Positions 33,401 through 45,884 of a stretch of DNA of 64,000 nucleotides are shown one piece after another; position 1 is the stretch's first letter; each line of letters opens with the position of its first letter. A model generated the notes under the pieces. It ran no database searches and was not told the origin of the DNA. It saw nothing but the letters and a program-made list of their open reading frames with translations. Position numbers and translations under genes: made by a program. This DNA is from Nannobrachium achirus. Lineage: Eukaryota; Chordata; Actinopteri; Myctophiformes; Myctophidae. The stretch covers positions 30,943,555 through 31,007,554 of the forward strand of contig OY997649.1 in assembly GCA_963921795.1 (NCBI GenBank), written 5' to 3'.

Positions 33401-34874
33401 CTAATATTAATCCATGTTTTGAATGGTCTCGTGTAATATTGTAATATTTTGAAACGGGTCCCCATCCGGAATCAATGGGGGTAAATTTACTCAAATCAAT
33501 GTTTTGTCTTAGGAATGTGACAAAAACCAAAAAATATTATTGAACTCTACTCTCCATGGCGTGAGTAATCAATAGAAAAAAAGAACTACTCCTTTAAGCA
33601 TCATCATAGAACTGTAACTTTTACGTTCTACTCGATGTTAGAAGACAAGTGCTGACATCTTTACCACTGACCTAATCGAGTGCGCCTGGGCACTCAGGGG
33701 AGAAATTGAATTTTTACTTTCAGTCTGTACCACTTGTCAACCACTAGTGGGCCTACCAGACCACATGATCTAAAGCTCCCAGTAGAGGGACAGGGAGACT
33801 AAATACAGTACAACCACTGCAGTTGTCTTAGTTACAGTATATTGTTTTAAAATATCCTACAGATTGATCAAAATAGCATTGTAGTCACTACAGCTTTATT
33901 TGCATCCTTGCACACCTGAAGATGATTCTAATTCGTTGTTTGCGAGGCTTTTCCTCTCCTACTTATACAGACTGAATGAAGTGGACTAGTCACTGTGTTT
34001 CCAATTCCATGCAGGGTTTGCATTCCGCTCGTGCCACTTTTTTCCGCCACCACGGACAACCTTTTTTTCTTTTTTTTGCGGCGATAAAGTTATTATTATT
34101 ATTAAAGTATTATCCATGACGGAGGCGCGCCGTCTCAGGCGGCGATGAGCCGACTCAAGAGTGCGACCGGCGCATGAGCCGACTCCGCTACCGAGTTATG
34201 TGCCGTTATGGACAGAATTGTACATTTTGACCAGGGGGACTGCTTCTGCGTCCGAATGCGGCTCAAAGCGGACTGTTAGTGTGTTGGACTGCTGCATGCA
34301 AGTCTTTCAGCCAATCACACGCTGGCAGGGTGGGGCTTGCCCACATGTGTTGTCGATTCTTGCGTTTCTGTTGTTCACATTGTGACGCGAGGGGAGAGGG
34401 GAGTCAGCTTTTCCACCCCAAATTCCGGTCTCACTTCGTTCCGTTTTTAACCCCCGAAAATGCCATTGTCGTCTGAATGGAAGGCGTATCTGACTTTTCA
34501 TTTTGCGGAATTCTCGTTGCAAAAACGCAGTGTAAACGAGCACTGAGACAACATTACATGGATAAATAAAACAAGGAAGCAGGGACATTAAAATGACATT
34601 ATCAATTACCCATTAGATGGAATGTAAAGTCTAGATATTATAATCTGCTGCCCAGGTCACCCTCATGCTGCTGGACCAGAACAACAGGGAACACATCATC
34701 GATGCGTTCCGACCAGACATCTCCTCTTCATCCTTTCAGAGGCCCGTCAGTGATATGAACATCGCTAGCGGCTGCCCACTCTTCTGTCCTCTCTCCAAAC
34801 TGGACTCTAAAAACTCCTACATCCGCGATGACACCATCTTCATCAAGGCAATTGTAGACCTCACTGGGCTATAG
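28077..34874 (+). CDS. traf2: TNF receptor-associated factor 2 (TRAF2), E3 ubiquitin ligase adaptor; complete, 10 coding exons, 581 aa
   Basis: Coding exons: 28077-28267, 28942-29020, 29402-29500, 29985-30146, 30440-30514, 30655-30729, 31036-31554, 31980-32157, 32594-32742 and 34656-34874 (stop TAG). All junctions keep frame. A C3HC4 RING uses C35, C38, C50, H52, C55, C58, C70 and C73. TRAF-type zinc fingers follow at about 110-230 (for example CPNEGCTWTG, CPSCKELMRANELERH, CPKYPMICEGCAKKKIPREK). A coiled coil covers about 320-430 (FENIVCVLNREMERSS). The C-terminal MATH/TRAF-C domain covers about 430-575 (FDGIFVWKISDF, YGYKMCLRIYLNGDGTGRGT, LMLLDQNNREHIIDAFRPD), ending KAIVDLTGL as in human. 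TRAF2 trimers bind TNFR-family tails and TRADD, recruit cIAP1/2, and activate NF-kB and JNK in the cytoplasm. It is about 80 aa longer than human (501 aa), mainly through a Gly/Ala/Ser/Thr-rich linker in exon 7. Teleosts can carry two traf2 paralogues; which one this is cannot be told. Confidence 0.95.
28532..28597. repeat. (GT)n microsatellite in traf2 intron 1
   Basis: About 33 GT units are uninterrupted. A (TGTC)n tract of about 11 units lies just upstream at 28395-28463. Confidence 0.95.
29660..29871. mobile_element. Probable hAT-like MITE in traf2 intron 3
   Basis: It begins GGCTAGGGCTGGAGTGGCAT and ends ATTGCACCCAGCTCTTAG, with complementary GGTAATACATC/CGGT-rich internal segments that resemble the common GGTATxxCGGTAT hAT MITE. 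No clear duplication of the target is seen. Confidence 0.45.
30396..30437. repeat. (TTTC)n tract forming the traf2 exon 5 polypyrimidine tract
   Basis: About ten TTTC units run directly into TTTTTAG at the acceptor of exon 5 (exon starts 30440). The microsatellite itself is therefore the polypyrimidine tract for this splice site. Confidence 0.9.
33456..33593. mobile_element. Half copy of the TTAA foldback MITE (traf2 intron 9)
   Basis: The sequence matches the right arm of 17612-17922 (GGTCCCCATCCGGAATCAAT through GAACTACTCC) and ends at TTAA (33594-33597). The left arm is missing; the left junction is at the hairpin loop, as expected if one arm was deleted. Confidence 0.75.
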
Positions 34875-37800
34875 ACTGACCACAAATTGTAAGCGTGGCA
34901 CCTATAACCCTGGCCTCGGTTGCTACTACTAACCTGTTTGTTGAGGGCTTTGTTTTTGTGTCAATCGTAATTGGCATTTCCGTTTTGGGCCTGCCTAGCC
35001 CTTTCGCGTTTGAGGTTGCCAGACAGACACCCTGATCCAACCCTCTACCACCACCACTGGCAACAGTGGTAGGTCAAATTACTAGTCACTTTCACTTTTT
35101 TTATTTATTTTTATTTACATTAACCTTGCTTACAAGTATGTAGTGTCCAATGGACACAATCACCGGCCTAAGCCGGAGTTTACCAGCATGTAGCTAATGG
35201 CTATCTGGTGTTAATTTCTCACCATGCTACACCCAGTCTAAAGTGTAGCATTTAGACTGACATACAGAAAGATATAGAATATCACAAACTGTGAGTATTT
35301 TAAAAGTTCTGATTTTAAAGAACTAGATTGTTTTCCGGTGCTCATGCTATGACAACTTGTGCCATGTAGCTATCTAGATGTAATAGTCTACTAACAAAGC
35401 GATAGATAAGGCTGTGCTAGATGCTTGTTTTCATTGTCAGTGTGCCGTGCTTGACATTTGATTAAGCATCAATTACTTTTTGCAATTTTGCAGTCCGGCG
35501 TGAAGTTCCGATTATGGCAGCGTGACACATCTAGCCTTCAGACTTAACCTGTGCGCTTTGCACATGCAGTTTGCAGTAAAGTAGGAATAATGAAGTTGTG
35601 TGCTGTTTTTCTGAAAATCCAGGGCTCCAAGCTCAAGTCCTATGTTGGTAATTGTTTGTAGTGGTGGACATTGCTTGAATTCCATGAATTCAGAGTACAG
35701 TATTTTAAGTTGTGAATGTCGTCGGTTGCGCATGTGTGAGTGTGTACCGTTGTGTTACTTCGCTCTTAGTTGCCGTGTTTTTGCATGTTGGATCTGTGGA
35801 AGATACACCGTAGCTCGCAACAGCTTCTAGGTTGTTGCCCTAGAAAACAGCAGTGGCAGTAGTTCCAAATGGAAATCTAATTACATATTTTGTCAACAGA
35901 ACATTTGTGCATACATTCAAATGTCCTCCAACAAGACACAAAGTCTAATAATGGCATGGCTTCCCTGTGCAACTGAAAAGGCTTTCAAATCTTTTGCTAA
36001 ATGAATTAGCTAGATGTGGCTAACTGGCTTGAATCCCCTTACATATTGCCTACATCTAAAAATGTCATGTAGTCGAAGAACTGCTTTTCTTCATTCTTTT
36101 ACAATGTGCTACAGTGATATGCATATCACAAGCAATGCCTACACATCACCAATTATGTGCTAATGTGAGCTTTGTGTGCTAATGTTGATAACGGAGCTTG
36201 GCAGCGTCAGCTGAGCTGTGTGGTTCGCTGTTATGCAAGTGGCAGCTGAGCTGAGATTGGCATAGAATCATCAGCTGAGTGCTAAAGTTGCTGAACTGTG
36301 ATTGTCGTAGCAGTGTCAGCTGAGCTGTCTGGTGCACCGTATGCACATGTCAGCGTGATTTGTCTACATTTGTGGGGATAGAAATGGATACAGACCATTT
36401 GTTTCTAGAGAGTTGGCTCCTTCGGTGCTACACCATACAAATATATTTGCAAGAACCGCATTTTTACATTCAAATAATAATTTTGGCCTTTGCATATTAT
36501 CGTCTATATTCGTTTAGTTATTACATTTAAACATAGTTTGTTTGACCAAAACCTACTGTTAGTTGATTGTTTAAAATAAATCTCAAAATATATTTTTGTT
36601 ATATATTCTAACATGTACACAGACATTCTATCTCTACATATGTGATCTTTCTGTGTGGGTGTGGCTCCTGGCCCCACTGAGAGTCGGAGTTAGTGATGGA
36701 ACTGCCCAGGATGAGAGTAGTTGAGGTATTAAAAAGGGTAATGGTCAATGTTTTTGTAACATTTTCCAATTTTGGCTTTCTCCACAGCTTGGAGCCAACT
36801 TACTTTTTTTTTCTCTTAACAGAAAATGAAGTGCCTGTATTAGTTATGTTAAATCACTTAACTGTGAGTGTGCTTTCCACTTCCAGTGAATATGATGGAT
36901 CCAAATGTGAAACGTTTAAATATTATTATTGTATTTTGTACCTTTTCTAGTCCCCCTCTGTGGAACTATTTGAGGTGTTGAAATGGCCAGTGATGTAGAA
37001 TACTATGTTTTCACTGCCACTTTGTATTGGGATAGTCAACCGATGAATGTTGTACAATATTGCCCTATTTTAATATAAATTAGATGTGGTCAAAGCTACC
37101 CAACTATTGGCTTTACATCAACATCCAAGCAAAACCAGCATGCGTTTTAAACTAGTCTCAACCGATATTGAAACATCTCTGTGCATGAGATGTTTCAATA
37201 GGAACAAAATAAAATATAAGCATACTGTAAAGCAGCATTTTATTTTTGTATTATTTCCTTATCAATATATACATTATATGAATGTATAACTGTGGTGTAT
37301 AACCTTTGTTTCGGTGTAAAGCTTTGATGGTGTGCTCAAGTTTTGATGAGGTGCGTTTGCCACAGGAGGGTTAATTAAACATATCTGAATAATATATACA
37401 TTTTAATGTACTTAAATGCAAATGTTATACTATATGTTGAGCTGGTTTAAAAGCATGCTTGGTTTTAGTTTGGGAAGAAAAGATTCACAGATGCAGTCTT
37501 TTCAGGGTACACAACCTGACCTCAAATGGTTGTAGTTCATGTGCCTCAGCTTGGCTATATTTTCATTGAAATGATTTGTTACATAACTTTTCTTCTTAAT
37601 TCTTTTGTACATAAATATATTTCCTTCATTTTATTTTCCTGTCTTCAAAGTATATTGTTGTCACTGTTGCACATTATGCAGACCACATTTTGCATGAACG
37701 ACTAAAAGAGCTGCTAATTTTTTGCTTGGCCTGTGTGCTGGTTATCACTCAGTAACGCAACATTGTATGGATGGGCGTATTTTTGTTATGCTCTGTGTAG

Positions 37801-38119
37801 TTTAAAAAAGATAAAAAGGGGGGACGGGGACAATTTATGGAAGTGGATTGGGAATTTCAATGTCCTCCACGATTCTGTTTTGTCATTAAAAAAAAAATGT
37901 GAAATGAGAGTGATTACTGAAAATTAAAAATAGAAAATGTATTTTCTTTTCATTTTCTTCTGCTCAGCATAATGTGGTGTGGGTTTGTCTGTTCAGCTTA
38001 CTGTCTATTGATCTGTTGCCTTGTTTGATAGGTCCTCCACACACCTCCATTTAAGAGAAGTAGGAGGTCAGAACATCATTGCTTCCCACTGAGATTTTGA
38101 CAATTAGAATGCTTAAATC

Positions 38120-38320
38120 GGGGCGCCCGCTGGCCTACTGGGTCAGGCGCATACCACATAGGCATTGATGCCTGACGGCGTCGCCGGTTCGATTCCCGAT
38201 CCGGATGACCTTTGTCACTCCCCATCTCTCCCCCCATTTCCTGTCCGCTTACTGTCCTATTACTGTCCTAGCTTACTGTCCTATCCAATAAAGCCCTTCC
38301 CCCCAAAAAAATAAAATAAA
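38120..38320 (+). mobile_element. tRNA-derived SINE, copy 2
   Basis: The head is nearly identical to the copy at 7920 (GGGGCGCCCGCTGGCCTACT, B box 38186-38196). It keeps a longer body with CCCCATCTCTCCCCCCATTT and repeated TACTGTCCTA, and ends CCAATAAAGCCCTTCCCCCC plus an A-rich tail. Confidence 0.75.
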
Positions 38321-38419
38321 ATCTTTAGAATGCTTTATACTACCTTACTGATGTGCCAACAGTATAAGCCAAACAATTCATACACTTAATTGTATTATTT
38401 CAAATAACTCTTGATTTAA

Positions 38420-39260
38420 AGGTTCTACACCATGCATTTAAAAATAATTTATATAACATTGTTTGTGTCCCAAAAACGTTTTTCAAAAGGTTTGAGGATA
38501 AATTACCACTCCTGAATACAGAGCCACTGTAATTTCTGCCTGGCTTTCAGAGCATTTTCAGCTGCAGTAGTACCACCTTGTCCTGAGTGGGAGGACTGCC
38601 CTATTGAGCCAGTTTTGGCCCCACACTCCTCCCCGCGACCGTGGTTTTACCAGGGACCCTGAGCGCAACGCTGGGGGCCGATGGGAAAGGAAGATATTTA
38701 AAAGTTATTTGGGGCCATGATGATAACCCCTTCTTCCCACTACTTGACTAATAAGGATTTATATTGTCTGTGTTATTGTTTACAACCACAATTATTCACG
38801 TGTGGCAAGATCGCGGTTCCACTAGTTTTACTAGTAGGCTAGTGTAGGCCTAGAAGCCTTTTCAGAAGTTAGTTTAATGTTTTCCATTTAATGATTTCCT
38901 TTATCGGATGTGATGTAGGGAGCTTGCGACCCTCCTTGCCCATCGGCCCCCACCGTTGCGCTCGGGGTCCCTGGGAAAACTGTGGTCGCCTCCTGCTCAG
39001 CAGGCCTGCCCACCCCTCCCAACCCTCTCCCAGCTCCTCCTGCCTCCTTCTCAGGCCTGCCCACCCCTCCCCAACCCCCACTCAGCACAGCAGTAGGACC
39101 TAAAATCAGACAGCCCGTTCTGAGACCTGCTTACATAGATCTGCCCATAAACTGAGAAAGACACAATGGTCAGACATTGGACTTAGTGAGGATAGAACGT
39201 GCTGGTGGGACAAAGAAAATACATAAAAATTGGAAAATTTTAATTCATGGTGTAGTCCCT
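38420..39260. mobile_element. TTAA-flanked element with long imperfect inverted repeats
   Basis: TTAA is present at 38416-38419 and 39261-39264. The termini are AGGTTCTACACCATG and CATGGTGTAGTCCCT. A second pair of complementary arms lies at 38638-38695 (GGGACCCTGAGCGCAACGCT) and 38934-38988 (inverse, CGTTGCGCTCGGGGTCCC). The 841-bp element encodes nothing recognisable. Confidence 0.65.
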
Positions 39261-40408
39261 TTAAATGCACTGCACAACACTTGATTAGATTTATTCAGCA
39301 CATTTAATTAAAAAAAATGTTTACAGAAATTATGATTGAACATTGGGGGGGGATTCTAAAACCTGATTGAAAATTAAAGCAATACCTGATTTACCATAAC
39401 AAGATTACTGTTAAGAGTACTCGTCCCAAAGGGTAGTACCTCGATCTGTATTTTAGAGAAAACTGTCCTTGACTAGTATGGTAGAAACGATAACAAGGCA
39501 TACTTCTCCAACACGTACTTTCATTAACTTTTGGCTTTCATTTGTTTTGCTGTTCTCAAGAGTACATGGGGAGATTTATGAAGAGCTTGCATCTGTAGAA
39601 GTCAGCAAAATCTACAGTCTGCTTTGTTGTTTTCAGTTTGCTGCATTATGTGGATTGTAAAATAGTAAACTCTTTGTACCCCAGGCTATTTGTTCCATAT
39701 TTGTATTTATTTGTTTTAATAAAGGTCTTGTCTATCTATGCAACGCAGTGGAGTATGGGGGTCCAAGCAGCAAAACTGCTGGAACTATTTTATCTGTTAA
39801 GATTTAATTTATTTCTTCTTTTTCATCTCAGAAACCGTAATGGTGCATTATACGTGCAAGATACGTGGAAATCTCATTCACTTCAGACAAAAGATTTGCT
39901 CCATTTTATATTTTTATCCCCCTAAAAATGTCACTTCTCTACTCACTGCACTACACTAATTTTGAACAATTGACCTAAAACGTTTTTAAGTTTAAATATA
40001 TTTATAGGTTTAAAATTACACATTGTGTATTTTTCTATTTATACTGTATGCAAATTTGCCCACTGTTGTTTTTTGCACCAACCTTTTGACTTTTAAGTTT
40101 AAACAGACAAAAACACGTGATGATGTACCTCATCTTACGTATAATTATGCAGTCATTCACAGTCTTTGGGGATACAAAGATCCTTGGTTCAAGTCCTAGT
40201 GTCTCCCATTCAAACTTGCCGACCATGTGGAAATGTATGCCATGTTGTAGCATGTTTTCTTTCAAAAGTTTATTTCATAATTGAACTCACTTTACGTTCA
40301 TAGATTACCATTCTGTTTAAACTATTATTATCCACTAATCATTATTAGTGGATAATGATTTGGTGTTTCTTAGCAAATTGGTGGACCTATCCTAGTGTGC
40401 AGAGAGTA

Positions 40409-40449
40409 TGATATGATATGATATGATATGATATGATATGATATGATAT
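40409..40449. repeat. (ATATG)n pentanucleotide microsatellite
   Basis: About eight units of TATGA/ATATG lie in the intergenic region after traf2. Confidence 0.9.
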
Positions 40450-41033
40450 ACATTTATTAAAACAATGCTCCTGATGTACAAGCTGGTGCCTTGACTTCCA
40501 ATTTGGCTCAAATTAAGTCAATGGGGCTAATCTGTAGATTATGGCAGGTATTTTATTAAAGCCCTTGAAAGCCTATTTATTTTTTAGATATTTTCAAGAT
40601 ATTCTTGGAATGAATGGAATACATCATTTTGTGATTTATGCAATTCAAATCTCACTGCATCTCACTCTTCTTTCTTTCTTTTTTCCCCCCATGCATAGCC
40701 TGCTAAACCTAGTTTTGCCACATGAGGGCACACAATACACATGCCAAGAGCTATCTACACAAAACCAGGATGGTTTCTAATAACAGCATGGCTTCCCTGC
40801 TGTCAAGTGGCCAGTCTCTGACGTCGTCATCTCCATATTTGGGCAAAGTTTCAGCCCAATCTGATGGCCTTTGACTACCAGACAAGTGTAACTTCTAAGT
40901 AAGTAAAGTAAAACTAAATATTCTGGGATTGACTTATTTGCCTACAGGCAGTATGCACAATAAATGTTGAGCTGATCTGTCAGGTAAATAATCTTTTTTT
41001 TTTAAGATGTGGACAGACACACAAGTCCTGTGG

Positions 41034-41112
41034 CCTTACCCTAACCTCTATACCTAAACCTAACCCCTAACCTTAACCCTAAACCTAACCCTAATCCTAA
41101 ACCTAACCCTAA
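41034..41112. repeat. Degenerate telomere-like CCCTAA array
   Basis: Twelve or so imperfect units of CCTAACC/CCCTAA are followed by GTTGTGGGGACCTACTATTT. In fish such arrays are often an internal part of a dispersed repeat with GGGGACC flanks rather than a true fused telomere; that is my reading here. Confidence 0.75.
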
Positions 41113-42297
41113 CCCTAACCGTTGTGGGGACCTACTATTTTGTCCCCTCACTGTCGGTCCCCTGCAGGTGACTGTGTGAACATGCGTTTAGTCCCCATAA
41201 GTATAGCTAGCTAGACACACACGCACGCACGCACGCACACACACACACATACTGTTTAAAAAAACATTCCAATCAATTTATACAAAAGCACACAATTTCT
41301 ATTTATGTTATTTTCTGACATTTATTTTCTGACAGTCAGTTTAGGTTATATCTCACGTCTTTTAGCTTCAGCTGTCACATAAGAGGAAGTCTAGGCCAGA
41401 AGGGAGGAGGGACACTGATGTCTTAAGCAGACAGCAGTACAGCGTATTGTGCTTGCATTGTTTCTGGGTCCTCTCCCAGCACACTGTCAAAATCCTTAGT
41501 CGCTTTCACTCTTTTTGGTCCTTTTTTACAGAGTTATATTGATACTCAGGATTTGACAGAGCAATAAATGTCGTGGGTGACACCATTTGCAACATGATGT
41601 GCCTAATCCTGTGAACAGTACCCACTTACGTACATGTATTGTGTGAAAGAAACAGTGGTTCAAATGTCTGCACAGTTAACACATGCTGGGTTCAATTCTC
41701 ACTGCAGACATTGAACCTGTATTGGTTCACCCACACTGGATAAAGGTGTGTGAGCCAAATGCCAGAAGAGGTGCTTGTTGATCTCATGTTAAATGACATA
41801 AGACCATTGTAAATGGCTCTCTCCATTCCATTCTTAATGTGATGTACTGTACATAGGACTGTACACCACTGACTCCTCATTACTTGCTAGCAGTAGTTCC
41901 TGTTGAAATAATCCCCTGGAAAGTCTTAATCTTCATGTGGTAAATGTATCTACTGTGGCCTTGTTGCTAGACCTCTTGTCCCCGTCTGCGTATATGATTT
42001 AAGACATCGCTCTACTGTATAATTTTGCACTGGGGATCGAGATGTCATATTTAATGACGTGTTGACATGCTGATGATGATCTAAGTTGAAAACTGTTAAG
42101 TGCTGTCCGATGAGCTATTTCCCTATAAGGAGATATTACACTGGGCGTCTAATATCTACACACAATAAAAACACTAAACCATGGAATGTGGGTCTATCTA
42201 CGTCAACCCTGGGACCTTTGAATTATCCTAACCTTTCACTTACAGTATGTTTGCCTGACTTCAGCCTCTTATTTACAATGCACAGCATGGTGTGAGT

Positions 42298-42792
42298 CAG
42301 CGGCTTCAGCAGGGGTCCAGGACCCCTAGGGAGCCCTCAGAGTTACTACAGGGGGTCCTCCAAATCTTAGTGTTATAGAAACCTTTTTTTTCCCTCTCCT
42401 TTTTTATATTAACCACTTGAACCTTAGCGTCCATATTCTGAGAACTGTAGCCAAAAATAGCAGATCTAAAAGCTCACAACACCTTGCACTGCGAGGCGTT
42501 GTGAGCTTGTAGATCGGCTATTTTCAGCAAATAGCTTTGGTGTAGAGGGGAAAAAGAGCAGACTAAGTACAGAGTGAAAGGTCAAGTTAATTAAGTATTG
42601 ACGGTTCAAGTGGTTAAATAAATCTGAAAACACAAATTGACATGAATCCCATTATACACTGACGAAGTGACGATTCACGATTGTACTGTCAAATAATGAA
42701 ATACATGGAATCTATGAAAAGCTTGTGGGGGTCCCTGCTTCATCTCTCTCTCGACTAAGGGGTCCTTTGCCTGAAAACGTTGAAGACCCCTG
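42298..42792. mobile_element. hAT-type MITE, copy B, with perfect 8-bp target duplication
   Basis: Same family as 2174-2594 (shared GGTCCTCCAAATCTTAGTGT, GTAGAGGGGAAAAAGAGCAG and GGGTCCCTGCTTCATCTCTC). The flanking duplication is GTGTGAGT at 42290-42297 and 42793-42800. The left terminus is mutated (CAGCGGCTTCAGC); the right is intact (GTTGAAGACCCCTG). It is longer (495 bp), mostly because the internal palindrome at 42452-42528 is complete. Confidence 0.9.
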
Positions 42793-43181
42793 GTGTGAGT
42801 TATTGATGAGACAGGGGCAATGCCATATGATTGATAATGCAACTTTGCTTCTGTTATGAATTGAATGCAACAAGCAGAGCATTTACCACAGCTTGCTTCC
42901 TTTGGTTTCCTCCCTGGGCAGGTCACAAAAGCGGTGGATTGAGGAGATAGGTTCAAAGACAGAGCTCATGCTGAGAGGCAGCAACATTGGGCGGCGAGGA
43001 AATGACCGGTGACAGGTACTCAAGAATATGTCACGTTCAACTTAAAGATCAGGAAACATTACCTCACTTGAGTTATGAATGAGCCCATGGTTCCTCACAG
43101 GCTGATCTTTGTGAGATCTGCTGCTATTGTACTCTGATCCAGGTGCTTCAGAAGGGTGAAGAAACACAAGATGGGAAGGAT

Positions 43182-43400
43182 ATCGTTGCTGTCAGGCAGA
43201 AACCTTGTACCTCCATGTTTTAACTTTTGATGTTTTTCCATAAATTAATGCCCTTCGTCATCACACAAAAAATAGCAAATGCACACGCTCCAAAAGTGTC
43301 GCATCACACAATGTGTTTTTGTACGTCTTCTATTCTTGCTATTTTAGAATTTGAATCCTGAAAAGTAACAGTTTTGGTTACCACCCGACAGCAACGACAT
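43182..43400. mobile_element. Palindrome-carrying MITE family P, copy 3
   Basis: The termini ATCGTTGCTGTCAGGCAGAA and CCACCCGACAGCAACGACAT are well-matched inverted repeats. The central palindrome (43268-43347) is badly eroded, keeping AAAATAGC and GCTATTTT. Confidence 0.65.
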
Positions 43401-43427
43401 TGAAAGATTCAGATTTTAATGTTTTTA

Positions 43428-43550
43428 TTTTAAGATTTGTTTTGGGGCTTTTATGCCTTTATTCATAGGACAGTAGACTGACGGCAAATGGGGAGTGACA
43501 CGCAGCAAAGGTTGTCGGGAACGGGACTCGAACCCGCGATACACTGTCAC
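43428..43550 (-). mobile_element. tRNA-derived SINE, copy 3 (minus strand)
   Basis: The reverse-complement B box GGGACTCGAACCC is at 43523-43535. The 3' tail on the minus strand reads GAATAAAGGCATAAAAGCCC, as in copy 1. The body (AATGGGGAGTGACACGCAGC on the plus strand) matches the same SINE family. Confidence 0.65.
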
Positions 43551-43998
43551 GCCCATAGATCAGAATTTATGACAAGAATTAAGGTCAGTTGCATGGACAT
43601 GGAATAAGCCTCTTTCGGAGCCAAAGTTCCCTTTTTAATTGTGAGGGGGGAAAGATTAGAAATGGAGTATCACTGAAGGTCAGTGTATGGCGATTTAATG
43701 TTGTTGCATTACTGACAATACATGGTATGTATCAGGGTTAAAACTAGGTGACAAAATTACCTACCTACCTACCTAAAATTAACTGAAATAGAAATAAAAA
43801 CTAACCTCTTTTTTACGCACTAAGAATTCGTAATAATTAAACTAAACTGAAATGAATAAACCTTACCCAACACTGGAAGATAACTGATAACCAGTGCAGG
43901 AGCTTTCTCTTAATAATACTAGAATAGGTTCACTCAGCAGCACAGATCTCTTCCAGAAGACATGTCCACCCTCCATGTGTTTGTCTCTCTCTATTACA

Positions 43999-44007
43999 TG
44001 CGCGCGA

Positions 44008-44062
<55 letters not shown>

Positions 44063-44092
44063 GTGTCTCACACACACACACACACACACACA
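43999..44092. repeat. Compound CG/CA microsatellite
   Basis: GCGCGCGAGCGCGC is followed by (CA)n, interrupted once by GTGTGTCT. It generates apparent ORFs on both strands that are not genes. Confidence 0.9.
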
Positions 44093-45810
44093 CTTTCTGC
44101 CTGTTAGAGATAATAAAAATGATCAGTATATGAAATATCACAGCTGGCTGTCTGCACATGATCTATTGTGTATGATTGTGATCTGTTCATTGTGCTCTTT
44201 GGGGGCATATTGGTTAATAGACAACATTGAACTGTCTGCTCTCTGTCCCTCTCTGCATTGTCTCAGCCTTTCTTCTACTGCGTATCAAAATACAAAGTTA
44301 TCGTTATTTTTATTTTTAAAACAAAGATTGGCATCTTGACGATGCTTTCTGCATCCATTGAGTTTAGCTTGGAGATGTAGTCCAAATACATGGATTAGCA
44401 TAAGGGGAAAAAAATCCTGAAGCAGGATTTTCCTCCTCCACCCACTAATGATGTGTGAGATATTTGGGATGAGGGTGGGATTTGACACACATAAACATGC
44501 TTAACTGTAAATCCTAATGCTGATCAGGAGGACCCCATACTGTACGGTTATTGTGACAAGTGTATACGGCAAGTCGTTTTCTTTTCATCATTATAGTTTT
44601 AAAGTTCAAATTATATATTCACCAGTCAAAAGGTAATTTTAAAAATTAAGTTAAAAATCTCACAACAAAATGTGGCTTAAATCACAGTGCAATGGGACAG
44701 TTGTCTGCTGTAGGACTGTAAATGGTAGTAGCCTAGAAGTTTCTGGTACTGTGTATTCATGGACAGCATGGTTCAGGTGTGATTAGACTACTATCACATG
44801 TTCTTCTGTGGAGATGAGATCTAATGACTGTGATGTGTTGTAAATTTGTAATGTTAAATCCTTCTCCTGCCCGGCTGAGGGAGGCATTGTAATCCTGGAA
44901 GAAATGTGCAATCTAGATAGAATTCCCCACCCTATTGGAGCAATTACTCGAATGATGAGATTTGAATTTATTTTCATTAGCATCTCAGGGAATTAGGAAA
45001 ACCTACCGGTACTTTGTCAGTAGAAATGTACATCACAGACTCAACAGAGCTTCTTTACTTTGGCAGTTACCTGCATGTACTGAATGATTTCTAGGTGACA
45101 GATAGTACCAGCACCGTGCAGAGAATGTTAGAGAGGCAGGGGCTGACATTTCTAAAAGGGCCTTTTGGTGAAAATAGCAGACCTCCTCGGAGGACGGCTA
45201 TTTTCAGTACTTGATACCACACTAAACTAAAAAGTATAAAAAAGGCAATGCTGGAGAACGGCATGGATTTCTACACAGAGAGGGCAATTCTTTCAACATA
45301 AGATGCTGCATTCAAGTTCAGGATAGTTTACTTTGGACAAGACAATTCTCTTGAATGCTGCCTTCAGGTATGGCATGGAAAGAGGGCATTTGCATTTCTT
45401 TCACCATAGTAACAATTGCATTTATGGTCTGGAGAGGGCACTTTTTTACGACGGATAAAAGGGCAGGGGCTCAAGCCCCTGTCTGTGTGCACATGCCTGG
45501 ATAGTACAGTACTGTATATTTCCTGTGGTTCTGTAGAGGGCAGGCCTCATAGAATTTTCCCTGCACCCCAACAGCAAACACAGGGAGATTTTACTGTACA
45601 GTACCATTATTGTATTTTATAAAACACCACCTACATCCTGCCACCCATATGATACATCAAATGGAAGTGTTTCAATTCATTCTTCTTTTTTTTACCCCCC
45701 AGTCCCCAGTTATGCTTCAGTACTCATTTGATGTTGAGGAGAAAACATAGCCTGGTAGGTGCGTTGTGTGGACATGTGAAGAGAATGATTCACACAGTCT
45801 GACATACGCT

Positions 45811-45829
45811 CGCCCGTCCGTCCGTCCGT

Positions 45830-45861
<32 letters not shown>

Positions 45862-45884
45862 CAGTCAGTCAGTCAGTCAGTCAT
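45811..45884. repeat. (CCGT)n(CAGT)n compound microsatellite
   Basis: Four or five CCGT units change to about eleven CAGT units. No gene context. Confidence 0.9.

Larger units (their letters stand above)
34875..39740 (+). other. Possible long traf2 3' UTR grading into intergenic DNA
   Basis: No protein-coding exon is recognised after the traf2 stop. AATAAA occurs at 36575-36580, and at 39718-39723 followed by GGTCTTGTCT, which is a good polyadenylation arrangement. The true 3' end is not determinable by eye. The region also contains a SINE (38120-38320), a TTAA-flanked foldback element (38420-39260), and a degenerate cluster of CAGCTGAGCTG-like repeats at 36190-36350. Confidence 0.35.
39741..42290. 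other. Intergenic DNA without recognised genes
   Basis: It is AT-rich, with the pentanucleotide microsatellite, the telomere-like array and a short (GCAC/CA)n run near 41217-41248. No coding signal is seen. Confidence 0.5.

Noticed and set aside
41034..41112. Relic of a chromosome-end fusion (telomeric array)
   Set aside because: The units are imperfect and short, and the flanks look like a dispersed repeat, so a fusion is not supported.
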